The notes below the pieces were generated by a model. It searched no databases, was not told the DNA's origin, and saw only the letters and a program-made list of their open reading frames with translations. A program made the translations under genes and the position numbers. From assembly GCF_016031655.1 (NCBI RefSeq), contig NZ_JACCHQ010000004.1:186001-250000 (forward strand): a stretch of DNA of 64,000 nt. Reading direction: 5' to 3'. Shown here piece after piece: positions 9,373 to 16,991 of this stretch. This stretch comes from Bradyrhizobium glycinis. Lineage in GTDB: Bacteria > Pseudomonadota > Alphaproteobacteria > Rhizobiales > Xanthobacteraceae. The number at the start of each line of letters is the position of its first letter. Position 1 is the first letter of the stretch.

Positions 9373-10387
9373 AGCCGACCTTGTCCACCAGCGAGGCCGC
9401 AGCCTTGCGGTTGGCGGCGATCTTTGCGATCGGCAACGGATCCGGGCCGAGCTTGCCGTAGCCCGCGATGGTCGCGTTGACGGCGACACCGCTCCGAACC
9501 GGATATTCGTAATTCTGGTCGGCATACATCTGCTGCGCCTGCTCGCTGACGAGCCACTCGATCAGCTTGATGCCGTTTGCCTTGTTGGGCGCGTTCTTGG
9601 CGAGCAGCACGCCGGAGAGGTTGACGTGGGTGCCGCCGCCCTCGAAGGTCGGCAGGATGACGCGGGTCGCCTCCGCCCAGGGCTTCTTCTCGGGATCGTT
9701 GTTCATCATCAGCGCCCAATAATAGGTGTTGCCGATGCCGATGTCGCATTTGCCAGCGGCGACGTCACGCGCGGCTTCGCGATCGCCGCCCGACGGCTTC
9801 TGGGCGAGATTGGCCTTCACGCCGCGCAGCCATTCCTCGGCCTTGGCCTCGCCGTACTTGGCCGCGTAGGCCGCGAACAGCGCGTTGTTATAGATGTGCT
9901 GGCCCGAGCGAATGCAGATCTTGCCCTTCCACTTGGGATCGGCGAGCTCCTCATAGGTGATCTTGTCCTGCTTGACACGATCCTTCGAGGCATAGATCAC
10001 GCGCGCGCGCATGGAGATGCCGGCCCAGTGTCCGTCCGGATCGCGATACTGCGCCGGCACGACCTTGTCGACCGCCTCCGACTTGATCGGCTGGGTGACG
10101 CCGGCCTGCACGGCCTCGTCGATGCGGCCGATGTCCACCGTCAGCAGCACGTCGGCGGGACTGTTGGCCCCTTCCGCCTTCATGCGCTGCTCCAGACCGG
10201 AGCTTGCGGAGACGACGTTGACCTTGATGCCCGTGTCCTTGGTGAACGCATCGAACAGCGGCTGGATCAGCTTGGTCTCGCGGTAGGTATAGACGTTGAC
10301 CTCGCCATTGGCGGCTGCCTTCGACACGAAAGACGTGGTCAGGCTGAACACCGCCGCAGAAGCGGCGAGGACGCGAAGATAGATCAT
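9362..10387 (-). CDS. fbpA: Fe(3+) ABC transporter periplasmic binding protein (FbpA/FutA type)
   Basis: A 341-residue iron-binding protein with an N-terminal signal peptide (about residues 1-22, AASAAVFSLTTSFVSKAAA). The mature start NGEVNVYTYRE, the repeated tyrosines near the C-terminal third (GNTYYWALMMNN) and the NYEYPVR segment match FutA/FbpA proteins that bind Fe3+ through tyrosines. The ATG at 10387 starts directly at the signal peptide; a longer frame exists upstream but overlaps the promoter palindromes. It is the first gene of an fbpAB operon and is preceded by two Irr-like boxes. Confidence 0.9.
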   Translation of the reverse strand: MIYLRVLAASAAVFSLTTSFVSKAAANGEVNVYTYRETKLIQPLFDAFTKDTGIKVNVVSASSGLEQRMKAEGANSPADVLLTVDIGRIDEAVQAGVTQPIKSEAVDKVVPAQYRDPDGHWAGISMRARVIYASKDRVKQDKITYEELADPKWKGKICIRSGQHIYNNALFAAYAAKYGEAKAEEWLRGVKANLAQKPSGGDREAARDVAAGKCDIGIGNTYYWALMMNNDPEKKPWAEATRVILPTFEGGGTHVNLSGVLLAKNAPNKANGIKLIEWLVSEQAQQMYADQNYEYPVRSGVAVNATIAGYGKLGPDPLPIAKIAANRKAAASLVDKVGFDN

Positions 10388-10478
10388 AAGGGCTGCTCCC
10401 AGGCGCACGATTGAATGCCGCTTGAGTAGCGCAGGCGTTGGGACAACGTTAGCGACGCGATGTCGCGACGGCATAAGC

Positions 10479-10493
10479 TTAGAGCAATTCCAA
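10479..10493. promoter_or_regulatory. ICE/Irr-box-like palindrome, copy 1 (upstream of fbpA)
   Basis: TTAGAGCAATTCCAA fits the dyad TTAGAA-N3-TTCTAA, which I associate with the iron control element bound by Irr in rhizobia, with two departures. It lies about 92 bases upstream of the fbpA start and 23 bases from a second copy. Iron regulation of fbpAB is inferred. Confidence 0.5.
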
Positions 10494-10501
10494 TATCTAT
10501 C

Positions 10502-10516
10502 TTAGACTCATTCTAA
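10502..10516. promoter_or_regulatory. ICE/Irr-box-like palindrome, copy 2 (overlaps nirV stop)
   Basis: TTAGACTCATTCTAA fits TTAGAA-N3-TTCTAA with a single mismatch. It overlaps the stop codon of nirV at 10513-10515, so the fbpA promoter region begins inside the 3' end of the denitrification gene. With copy 1 it forms a tandem pair spaced about two helical turns apart. Confidence 0.55.
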
Positions 10517-11418
10517 TGAGACGCAGGCCAAGCGAGACGAGAGGCGCCCCTCGTCTTGCTCAGGCGCTGCGAGACGCTGGCCAGCCACGACGTCTCCTCG
10601 CGTAAAAGGCGGAAGCCGAGATTGGCCGGCGGCACGCCCTGGGCGCAGCCGCCGGCACGGGCGTCGCGGATAAAGTCGGTGACATAGGCGCGGTGCGCAC
10701 CCTCGGCGACGCGCACGCCGCAATTCACGGTCGCGCGGCCGGGATTGCCGGCGTCATCGACACGCGAGCGCACGAAGCACGTCGCGGTCCACTCCCAGAC
10801 GTTGCCGGCGAGGTCTTCGACGCCATGCTCGTTCGGGCCGAACTTGCCGAAGCGATGGGTCGTGGTGTCGGAGAGGTCGCGTCCGGATTCACGCTCATAG
10901 CGACTGATCCAGCGCTTCGAGGGGTCGCTTGCATCGACCGGTACCCCGTCATCCCGGAATCTGGAGCTGGCGGCAAAGGCCCATTCCTCGTCGCTCGGCA
11001 GGCGGTATTGATGGCCGGTCTTGCGCGACAGCCAGCCTGCATAGGCCTCGGCGTCGTGCCAGCTCACCTGCACTGCGGGACGATCGGGAGCGATTGCGAC
11101 GTGGCGATCGAGTGCGCGGCAGGCGCCATCCTGTACGCAATGCTGATAGTCGGATGAGGCGACCTGATTTCGCATGATGCGCAGCGGTCGGTTCATCCGC
11201 ACGGTGTGCAGCGGCGCTTCCGCCTGCTGTCCGCCGCGGGTGAAATCGCCTGCCTCGCGATAGGAGAAGCTGCCCGCGGCGACCTCGACCAAGGCCGGCT
11301 CGCCTCCCGCTTGGCGCGTCGTCACCTCCGAGACCAGAGGCGCAATGGCCAGCGGCCCCGCAAGCCCGGCCGCGCAGGCAAGTGCCAATTTGAGCTTGAA
11401 TGCGATCAGCACAATCAT
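10513..11418 (-). CDS. nirV: NirV-like SUMF1/formylglycine-generating-enzyme-fold protein
   Basis: A 301-residue protein with an N-terminal hydrophobic signal or anchor (about 5-25) and a FGE-sulfatase (SUMF1) domain. Motifs are VSWHDAEAYAGWLSRKTGHQYRLPSDEEWAFA, GVEDLAGNVWEW and NLGFRL. NirV proteins are typically encoded directly downstream of nirK; their role in nitrite reduction is not settled. The pair of catalytic cysteines of true formylglycine-generating enzymes (CxxxxC just before NLGFR) is absent here, so an oxidase function is unlikely. It follows nirK by 48 bases, with a strong hairpin between. Confidence 0.85.
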   Translation of the reverse strand: MIVLIAFKLKLALACAAGLAGPLAIAPLVSEVTTRQAGGEPALVEVAAGSFSYREAGDFTRGGQQAEAPLHTVRMNRPLRIMRNQVASSDYQHCVQDGACRALDRHVAIAPDRPAVQVSWHDAEAYAGWLSRKTGHQYRLPSDEEWAFAASSRFRDDGVPVDASDPSKRWISRYERESGRDLSDTTTHRFGKFGPNEHGVEDLAGNVWEWTATCFVRSRVDDAGNPGRATVNCGVRVAEGAHRAYVTDFIRDARAGGCAQGVPPANLGFRLLREETSWLASVSQRLSKTRGASRLAWPASH

Positions 11419-11436
11419 TCCTCCGCAGAAGGAAAA

Positions 11437-11457
11437 GGGGCCGGTGTGACCGGCCCC
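11437..11457 (-). terminator. Hairpin between nirK and nirV (attenuator or processing site)
   Basis: GGGGCCGGT-gtg-ACCGGCCCC is a perfect 9-bp GC stem with a 3-base loop, beginning 10 bases after the nirK stop. In the transcribed (minus) direction it is followed by CTTTTCC. This could partially terminate transcription after nirK or stabilise its mRNA, which would lower nirV expression relative to nirK. Confidence 0.6.
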
Positions 11458-11466
11458 TCGTCGCGT

Positions 11467-12561
11467 CTAGTTGGTGGCAGGAGGTATTTCGGCAGGCGCC
11501 TTCACTTGCATCATCAGATCGTCGTTCCACTTGCCTTCGACCTTGAAGTGCGCGGTGGCGCCGAGGTCGGCGGCCTCGATCAGGTTATGCGTGACATAGG
11601 CGTAGATGCCGGGCTGCTGGAACTTGTACAGCGCAGCTCCTGCCGAACCGCCGCGGATGAACCAGGTCTCGAGCCCGACCTCGGGCGCGTTGCCGAACTT
11701 GCCGGTCTCCCAGACATAGTCGCCGTGGCCGCCGATCAGATGCGGACGGCTGTCGCGATTGGCCTGCGAGTGCACGATCAGCACGTTCTCGCCGACCTTC
11801 GCGGTGAGCGCGTTCTTGCCGGTGAGCGCGCCGACCTTGCCGTTGAACAAGACGTGGGTCGGGATCAGCTTCTTCATCACCTCTTCGGTCTCGGTGAAGG
11901 CTTCGCCCGGCGATTCGTAGGACTTGAAATTGCCCTTCTCGTCACGCGGCACGTACATGTCCTGCTCGCCGATATAATAGACCTTGTCGTATTTGAGCGC
12001 GTGGCCCTTGCCGTCGTTCAGCCCCTCGCGCGGCAGCACCATCACGGCGCCGTTCATGCCGGAGACGACGTGCCAGGGGATCATCGGGCCGCCCGGTGCG
12101 CAGTGATAGACGAACACGCCGGTCTTGGTCGCCTTCCAGCGCAGCACGACCTGCTCGCCGGGATTGATGAGCGTGAGCTCGCCGCCACCGAGCGCGCCGG
12201 TCGCGGAATGGAAGTCGATGTTGTGCGGCATGGTGTTGGTCGCGGGATTGACCAGCGTCAGCTCGACGTAGTCACCCTCGTGCACGACCATGAGCGGGCC
12301 CGGCATCGAGCCGTTGAACGTCATCGCCTGAAAGGTGGTGCCCTTGTCGTCGATGACGACCTTCTTCTCCTCGACCGTCATCCTGAACTCGACGATCTTG
12401 GGGCCCTGCGTCGTGGCCTGCTCGTGCGCGTGCACGAAGGGCGGAGCGACCAGCTCCACCTTCTGACGCGGCAGCTTGAGATCGCTGGCGGCGAAAGCCG
12501 GGGTCGCCAACATCAGGGCGGTCGCGGCGGCGCTGATCAATGCGGCTCTGCGGGTGAACAT
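11467..12561 (-). CDS. nirK: Copper-containing nitrite reductase NirK (NO-forming)
   Basis: A 364-residue periplasmic trimeric enzyme reducing nitrite to NO in denitrification. Both cupredoxin domains and all copper ligands are visible. Type 1 Cu: His113, Cys154, His164, Met169. Type 2 Cu: His118, His153, His325. The catalytic Asp116 (HNIDFH) and His279 (GGHGDYVW) are present. The N-terminal [23 protein letters not shown] is a Tat-like signal. The ATG at 12561 has AAGGA 8 bases upstream; an in-frame ATG at 12570 abuts that sequence. A FixK-type box lies about 70 bases upstream. nirV follows. Confidence 0.97.
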   Translation of the reverse strand: MFTRRAALISAAATALMLATPAFAASDLKLPRQKVELVAPPFVHAHEQATTQGPKIVEFRMTVEEKKVVIDDKGTTFQAMTFNGSMPGPLMVVHEGDYVELTLVNPATNTMPHNIDFHSATGALGGGELTLINPGEQVVLRWKATKTGVFVYHCAPGGPMIPWHVVSGMNGAVMVLPREGLNDGKGHALKYDKVYYIGEQDMYVPRDEKGNFKSYESPGEAFTETEEVMKKLIPTHVLFNGKVGALTGKNALTAKVGENVLIVHSQANRDSRPHLIGGHGDYVWETGKFGNAPEVGLETWFIRGGSAGAALYKFQQPGIYAYVTHNLIEAADLGATAHFKVEGKWNDDLMMQVKAPAEIPPATN

Positions 12562-12631
12562 CGGAAGCATCCTTCATCTGAAATTGGTTTTGATGACGGA
12601 GTGCAGTGTGGGCCTGTTACGGCAAGCGTGT

Positions 12632-12645
12632 TTGCGCTGCGACAA
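12632..12645 (-). promoter_or_regulatory. FixK2/FNR/NnrR-type box upstream of nirK
   Basis: On the minus strand TTGTCGCAGCGCAA fits TTG-N8-CAA, and its right half GCGCAA equals the FixK2 half-site. Its centre is about 77 bases before the chosen nirK start, a normal place for class II activation. It is the only such box in the 293-base gap between nirK and the small gene at 12864. I see nothing else in that gap. Confidence 0.7.
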
Positions 12646-12863
12646 GCTTCCGCCGGATTCACCTCGGCAACAGGACCTGGATTTCTCGAAGGAGCGGGAT
12701 CGGCGATGCCAACTCACCGCGTTCGCAGGCGCGATGCCGATCGAGGCCGAGCGTCAACTCGGCGGCAACTCGTTTGCATGTTCAAGTTGGAGGACGATCT
12801 CGATCGCCCCGCTCATGCGCGTGGATGAGATCGCAAGGCAGGCCTTGGCGAAGGCGCTGCCGG

Positions 12864-13064
12864 TCAGAGCAGGTTCACGGCGAGCCAGACCAATCCCCAG
12901 ATCGCCAGCGCCAGCGCGGCGAAGACGGCGGTCGCGGCAGCCAGGGCGCGCACCACGCCGGCGGGGGCCGGCGTGGCCGGGGCCGGCCGGAAGTCGTCGA
13001 AACGCGGGATATGGCCGCGGACGTCGAGCAGGGAGAGAATGAGTTCGAGTGCGAAAAGCCTCAT
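12864..13064 (-). CDS. Small single-pass membrane protein, unknown function
   Basis: A 66-residue protein with one C-terminal transmembrane helix (about residues 40-64, VRALAAATAVFAALALAIWGLVWL) after a short soluble part that contains RGHIPRFDDFRP. GGAG sits 8 bases before the ATG. It is transcribed divergently from hemN, and the only obvious control site in the shared gap is a perfect FixK-type box, so it is probably induced at low oxygen with the denitrification genes. I do not recognise a family. Confidence 0.6.
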   Translation of the reverse strand: MRLFALELILSLLDVRGHIPRFDDFRPAPATPAPAGVVRALAAATAVFAALALAIWGLVWLAVNLL

Positions 13065-13124
13065 GGCAAACGCTCCGAATAGCCGCGATTTTTCTCACCA
13101 TGGCCGGGAACCGGTGCCCGCGTT

Positions 13125-13138
13125 TTGCGCGAGCGCAA
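13125..13138. promoter_or_regulatory. Perfect palindromic FixK2/FNR-type box between hemN and the small membrane gene
   Basis: TTGCGCGAGCGCAA is a fully symmetrical TTGCGC-N2-GCGCAA. It lies 91 bases before the hemN start and 60 bases before the divergent small gene, so it may serve either or both. HemN genes of Bradyrhizobium are known FixK2 targets. Confidence 0.8.
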
Positions 13139-13229
13139 AGTCGCGTCCGCCGATCCGGGTTATTTGAGTTCATTCCGTGATTTGCCGCGAGGTCTCGCGC
13201 GCGGCGGACATTTACGAATGGGTTAACTC

Positions 13230-14582
13230 ATGAGAGCTGATCTTGCGGCGATCTACGGCGAAGAACGCCTGCCACGCTACACCAGCTATCCGACCGCACC
13301 GCATTTCTCGCCCGCGATCGGTCCCGACGCCTATGCCCGCTGGCTGGCGGAGCTGCCGGTGGCCGCCAGCGCCTCGCTTTATCTGCACGTGCCGTTCTGC
13401 CGCGAGATGTGCTGGTACTGCGGCTGCCATACCCAGATCGTCCGCCGCGAGGAGCTCATCGCCGGCTACCAGCGGACGCTGCGCAGCGAGATCGCGCTGA
13501 CCGCCGAATCCATCGGCCACCGCATCAAGGTCGAGCACATCCATTTCGGCGGCGGTACGCCGACCATCATGGCGCCGGATGCCTTTGCCGAATTGATGGC
13601 GACGATGCGTCAGGAATTCTTCGTGCTGCCTTCGGCCGAAATCGCGGTCGAGATCGATCCCCGCACATTGACCGCGGACATGGTCGAGGCGATGCGGCTC
13701 TCCGGCGTCAACCGTGCAAGCCTCGGCGTGCAGAGCTTTGATCCGGTGGTGCAGCGGGCGATCAACCGCGTGCAGAGCTTTGCGCAGACGGCGTCCGTGG
13801 TCGAGATGCTCCGCGGCGCCGGGATCGAGGGAATCAACTTCGACCTGATCTACGGGCTGCCGCACCAGATAATGGCTTCGTGCCTGGAGACGGTCCGGCG
13901 CAGCCTCGCGCTCGCGCCCAGCCGCTTCTCGGTGTTCGGCTATGCTCACGTGCCACAGTTCAAAAAGCACCAGCGCATGATCAATGAGGCGGTTTTGCCC
14001 GACGGCCTTGCGCGCCACGACCAGGCCTGCGCCATTGCCAATGCGCTGAAGGAAGCCGGTTACGTGCAGATCGGGCTCGACCATTTCGCGCGGCCTGACG
14101 ATGCCATGGCCGTGGCGTTCGAGCAGGGCACGCTGCGGCGCAATTTTCAGGGCTACACCACCGATCGGAGCGAAGTCCTGCTCGGCTTCGGCGCCAGCGC
14201 GATCGGGCACCTCCCGCAGGGCTATGTCCAGAACGAGGTGCAGATCGGCGCCTATGCGCAGAGCATCGCCGCCGGCCGCCTCGCCACCGCGAAGGGCTAT
14301 GGCCTTACCAATGACGACCGGCTGCGCGCCGACATCATCGAACGCATCATGTGCGAGTTCGGTGCCGATCTCGGCGACATCTGTGCGCGCCACGGCGCGG
14401 AGGCGGGCGCCATGCTGAAATCGGCTTGGCGTCTGAAGCCGCTGATCTCCGACGGCGTCGTGAGGTTGGACGGCGACCGGCTCGCCGTCGCCGGGGATTC
14501 GCGCTTCCTGGTCCGCAGCGTCGCCGCCGCGTTCGACGCGCATCTGGATCCGGGCAAGCAGCTGCACAGTCGGGCTGTGTAG
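13230..14582 (+). CDS. hemN: Oxygen-independent coproporphyrinogen III dehydrogenase HemN
   Basis: A 450-residue radical-SAM enzyme that converts coproporphyrinogen III to protoporphyrinogen IX without oxygen, giving heme for anaerobic respiration. The cluster-binding CxxxCxxC is Cys57-Cys61-Cys64 (CREMCWYCGC). The residue after the third Cys is followed by an extra Cys66, typical of true HemN rather than HemW. The GGGTPT SAM motif (HFGGGTPTI) and the N-terminal RYTSYPTAPHF extension are present. The FixK box upstream fits its need under low oxygen. It resembles the HemN2 gene near nirK in B. diazoefficiens. Confidence 0.95.
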   Translation: MRADLAAIYGEERLPRYTSYPTAPHFSPAIGPDAYARWLAELPVAASASLYLHVPFCREMCWYCGCHTQIVRREELIAGYQRTLRSEIALTAESIGHRIKVEHIHFGGGTPTIMAPDAFAELMATMRQEFFVLPSAEIAVEIDPRTLTADMVEAMRLSGVNRASLGVQSFDPVVQRAINRVQSFAQTASVVEMLRGAGIEGINFDLIYGLPHQIMASCLETVRRSLALAPSRFSVFGYAHVPQFKKHQRMINEAVLPDGLARHDQACAIANALKEAGYVQIGLDHFARPDDAMAVAFEQGTLRRNFQGYTTDRSEVLLGFGASAIGHLPQGYVQNEVQIGAYAQSIAAGRLATAKGYGLTNDDRLRADIIERIMCEFGADLGDICARHGAEAGAMLKSAWRLKPLISDGVVRLDGDRLAVAGDSRFLVRSVAAAFDAHLDPGKQLHSRAV

Positions 14583-14587
14583 CTTTC

Positions 14588-14613
14588 ACCTCTCCCCGCC
14601 TGTGGGGAGAGGT
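14588..14613. terminator. Hairpin after hemN
   Basis: ACCTCTCCCC and GGGGAGAGGT form a perfect 10-bp stem with a 6-base loop, starting 5 bases after the hemN stop. No T-run follows. The sequence is of the REP-like kind common between genes of this genus and may act as a terminator or an mRNA 3' stabiliser. Confidence 0.55.
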
Positions 14614-14635
14614 CGGAATTTGCGTAAGCAAATCC

Positions 14636-14833
14636 ATGCCCTTCCGATCCGACGATCTGGTCGATGACATCATGCATTCGGCTCCGCACACGATCCGCGT
14701 GTTTCTCGTCTTCAGGATGGCTTGTGTCGGCTGTCCGATCGCGACCTTCCATACGGTCGATGACGCCTGCCGCGAGCATGGCATCGACCGCGACAAGTTC
14801 CTCGCGGCGTTGAGCGAATGCGTCCCGGCGTGA
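14636..14833 (+). CDS. DUF1858-domain small protein
   Basis: A 65-residue protein matching the DUF1858 fold: DDLVDDIMHSAPHTIRVFLVFRMACVGCPIA, then TVDDACREHGID. The conserved MxCVGCP cysteine pair is present. Such proteins resemble the N-terminal domain of ScdA/RIC-type iron-sulfur repair proteins and often sit beside NO-response genes. Its position between hemN and nnrR fits a nitrosative-stress role, but that is inference. An upstream in-frame start is possible. Confidence 0.8.
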   Translation: MPFRSDDLVDDIMHSAPHTIRVFLVFRMACVGCPIATFHTVDDACREHGIDRDKFLAALSECVPA

Positions 14834-14873
14834 AGCGATCAGGAATCGCGCAGGTGTGCGTGGATTCCCGGAT

Positions 14874-14913
14874 GATGAGCGCGCTTTCGCCGTAAGCGGA
14901 AGCGCGCCTCATC
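14874..14913. terminator. Bidirectional hairpin between DUF1858 gene and nnrR
   Basis: GATGAGCGCGCTTTCGC and GCGGAAGCGCGCCTCATC pair over 17 bp with one bulged C and one G-T pair around a CGTAA loop. It stands in the gap between convergent stops at 14833 and 14939 and probably ends transcripts from both sides. Confidence 0.65.
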
Positions 14914-14938
14914 CCTAGCTTGAACAGAGAGGTGTCTC

Positions 14939-15649
14939 TCACGCCGCGCCGCTGTCGGCGCTCCGCTCCGCCAGCACCACGATCTTGTGCGGCTCGCGCA
15001 GGATGATGCGCTGGCGGCCGCTCTCGACGAGGCCCTGGCTCTCCCAGCCGCTCAGGATGCGGCTGACGGTGTGCAGCGTGGTGCCCGTCATCTGGGCGAT
15101 GTCCTGGCGGCTGATCGGGAAGTCGATCTCGATGCCGTGGTCGAGCTTCTTGCCGGACTGCTTGGCGAGGCGCAGCAGCGCGTGCGCGATGCGTTGCTCG
15201 ACCTGCTGGGTCGACATTTCCAGGATACGGGTATGACTTTCCTGCAGCCGCGTGCCGACGGTCTGGAGCGTGTTGGCGGCAAGCGCCGGAAACCGCTCGA
15301 CCAGCCGCGGCCAGGCCGAGGTCGGCCAGATCAGCACGACGCTGTCGTCGACCGCCGTCGCAGTCGCCGGATACCGTGCGGCTCCGATCGCCATCGCGAG
15401 CCCGAACGTCTCGCCGGGCGCGACATAGCGCATCACGATCTCCTCGCCGGACGGCGTGGTCTTGGCCGCGCGGACATGGCCGTGCAGCAGCAGGAAGAAG
15501 GACTGCGCGTCCGCCCCCTGCTCGAAGATCGCACTGTTCTTGGGATAGCGCGCCGAGCGGGCCTCACGCAGGATCTCGTCGAGAGCTTCCGGCGTCATCC
15601 CCGCAAACAGCGGCAAATGCGCAACCAGCGATGTGTCGACCTTGGCCAT
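14939..15649 (-). CDS. nnrR: Crp/FNR-family regulator, NnrR-like
   Basis: A 236-residue Crp/FNR protein: cyclic-nucleotide-like beta-roll (about 15-130), dimer helix, then a winged HTH (ISRQDIAQMTGTTLHTVSRILSGWE, about 175-200). It has no cysteine at all, so it cannot bind the FNR-type Fe-S cluster. This and its place beside nnrS, hemN and nirK fit NnrR, the NO-responsive activator of nir/nor genes. The ATG at 15649 (MAKVDTSLV) was chosen; the longer open frame upstream would cross the FixK box. It diverges from nnrS across a gap holding one FixK-type box. Confidence 0.85.
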   Translation of the reverse strand: MAKVDTSLVAHLPLFAGMTPEALDEILREARSARYPKNSAIFEQGADAQSFFLLLHGHVRAAKTTPSGEEIVMRYVAPGETFGLAMAIGAARYPATATAVDDSVVLIWPTSAWPRLVERFPALAANTLQTVGTRLQESHTRILEMSTQQVEQRIAHALLRLAKQSGKKLDHGIEIDFPISRQDIAQMTGTTLHTVSRILSGWESQGLVESGRQRIILREPHKIVVLAERSADSGAA

Positions 15650-15701
15650 TCTGCCTCCCTGGCAACAGGGAGTGTGATGGCACCTGCAATCGTCCACTAG
15701 T

Positions 15702-15715
15702 TTGCGATAGCGCAA
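15702..15715. promoter_or_regulatory. FixK2/FNR/NnrR-type box between nnrR and nnrS
   Basis: TTGCGATAGCGCAA matches TTGCGC-N2-GCGCAA with one mismatch. It lies 62 bases before nnrS and 52 bases before nnrR. It may carry FixK2 control of nnrR, NnrR control of nnrS, or both. Confidence 0.75.
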
Positions 15716-15777
15716 AACGAGGCGGCCGGGCGGCAGTATTTTTCCAAGTAACGATCTGAATTGATTGGAGTTGACCC

Positions 15778-16989
15778 ATGGCTGGCGCCCGATCCCGCAA
15801 CTTTGCGGGCTGGCCGCTGTTTGCGAACAGCTTTCGCCGCTTTTTCCTGCTCGCCGCAGTCCAGGCGGCGCTGTCGATCCTGGCCTGGCTGCCGATGTTC
15901 TATGGCGAATTGTCGGTGAGCTCCGCATTCGCGCCGCGCGACTGGCACATCCACGAGATGCTCTATGGCTTCCTGCCGGCTGTCATCACCGGTTTCCTGT
16001 TCACCGCCATTCCGAACTGGACGGGGCGCCTGCCGATCCAGGGCGCGCCGCTCGCGGCCTTTTTGACGGTCTGGCTTGCCGGGCGCGTCGCGGTGACGCT
16101 GTCGGCGAATACCGGTTGGGCGTTTGCCCTGGTCGTTGATGCCGCGTTCCTGGCCTTGGTCGTTGCCGCCGCGACGCGCGAGATCATCGCAGGCGGCACC
16201 TGGCGCAACCTGCCGGTGGTGGGGCTGGTGCTGGTTCTGCTCGCCAGCAACCTCGCCTTCCATATCGAGACGCATTACGAAGGCACGGCCGACGTCAGCT
16301 TCCGCGTCGGCATTGCCGTCGTCATCCTGCTGATCGGCTTGATCGGCGGCCGCATCATTCCGAGCTTCACCCGCAACTGGCTGGTCAAGTTCAATCCCGG
16401 CCGCCTGCCGGTGCCGTTCGGACGATTCGACGGCGCGGTAATCGGCTTGAGCGCGCTCGCGCTGATCGCATGGATCGCGGCACCGCTGAACATGTTCACC
16501 GGAATCGCGATGGCGGCGGCTGGCGTGCTGCACCTGGTTCGGCTTGCACGCTGGGCCGGCGATCGCACCAGGCGGGAGCGGCTGCTGCTGATCCTGCATG
16601 TCGGTTATGTCTTCCTGCCGCTCGGCTTCATCCTGAACGCTGTGGCGGCCTTCGGCGCGCTGCCGCCGAGCGCCGGCATCCACGCCTGGATGGCAGGTGC
16701 GGCGGGAACGATGACGCTCGCAGTGATGACCCGCGCCAGCCTCGGCCATACCGGACAGGCCCTGACGGCTTCGCCGGCGATTCAGGGAATCTATGCTGCA
16801 ATCATCATTGCGGCTCTGGCCCGGGTCGCTGCCGTCGTATTGCCCGCGTATGGCGATGTGCTGCTGCACATCGCCGCCTGCGGCTGGATTCTCGCCTTCC
16901 TGGGATTTGCCGTCGCATTCGGTCCGCTGCTCGTCGGCAGCGGGCGGCGGGCGCTCGCCACGATGGGCGTGGCCGCTCCGGCACGCTGA
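15778..16989 (+). CDS. nnrS: NnrS family heme/copper membrane protein
   Basis: A 403-residue polytopic inner-membrane protein with about 12 helices. NnrS proteins contain heme and copper and protect against nitrosative stress during denitrification. Typical elements are the N-terminal FRRFFLLAA, DWHIHEMLYGFLPAVITGFLFTAIPNWTGR with its conserved histidines, GGRIIPSFTRNWL, and the late TRASLGHTGQAL. The gene diverges from nnrR and converges on the AraC-family gene, with only two bases between stops. Confidence 0.95.
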   Translation: MAGARSRNFAGWPLFANSFRRFFLLAAVQAALSILAWLPMFYGELSVSSAFAPRDWHIHEMLYGFLPAVITGFLFTAIPNWTGRLPIQGAPLAAFLTVWLAGRVAVTLSANTGWAFALVVDAAFLALVVAAATREIIAGGTWRNLPVVGLVLVLLASNLAFHIETHYEGTADVSFRVGIAVVILLIGLIGGRIIPSFTRNWLVKFNPGRLPVPFGRFDGAVIGLSALALIAWIAAPLNMFTGIAMAAAGVLHLVRLARWAGDRTRRERLLLILHVGYVFLPLGFILNAVAAFGALPPSAGIHAWMAGAAGTMTLAVMTRASLGHTGQALTASPAIQGIYAAIIIAALARVAAVVLPAYGDVLLHIAACGWILAFLGFAVAFGPLLVGSGRRALATMGVAAPAR

Positions 16990-16991
16990 AG

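Noticed and set aside
14622..14635. TTTGCGTAAGCAAA before the DUF1858 gene as a FixK box
   Set aside because: TTG and CAA are separated by 6 bases, not 8, and the sequence is part of the REP-like repeat after hemN.
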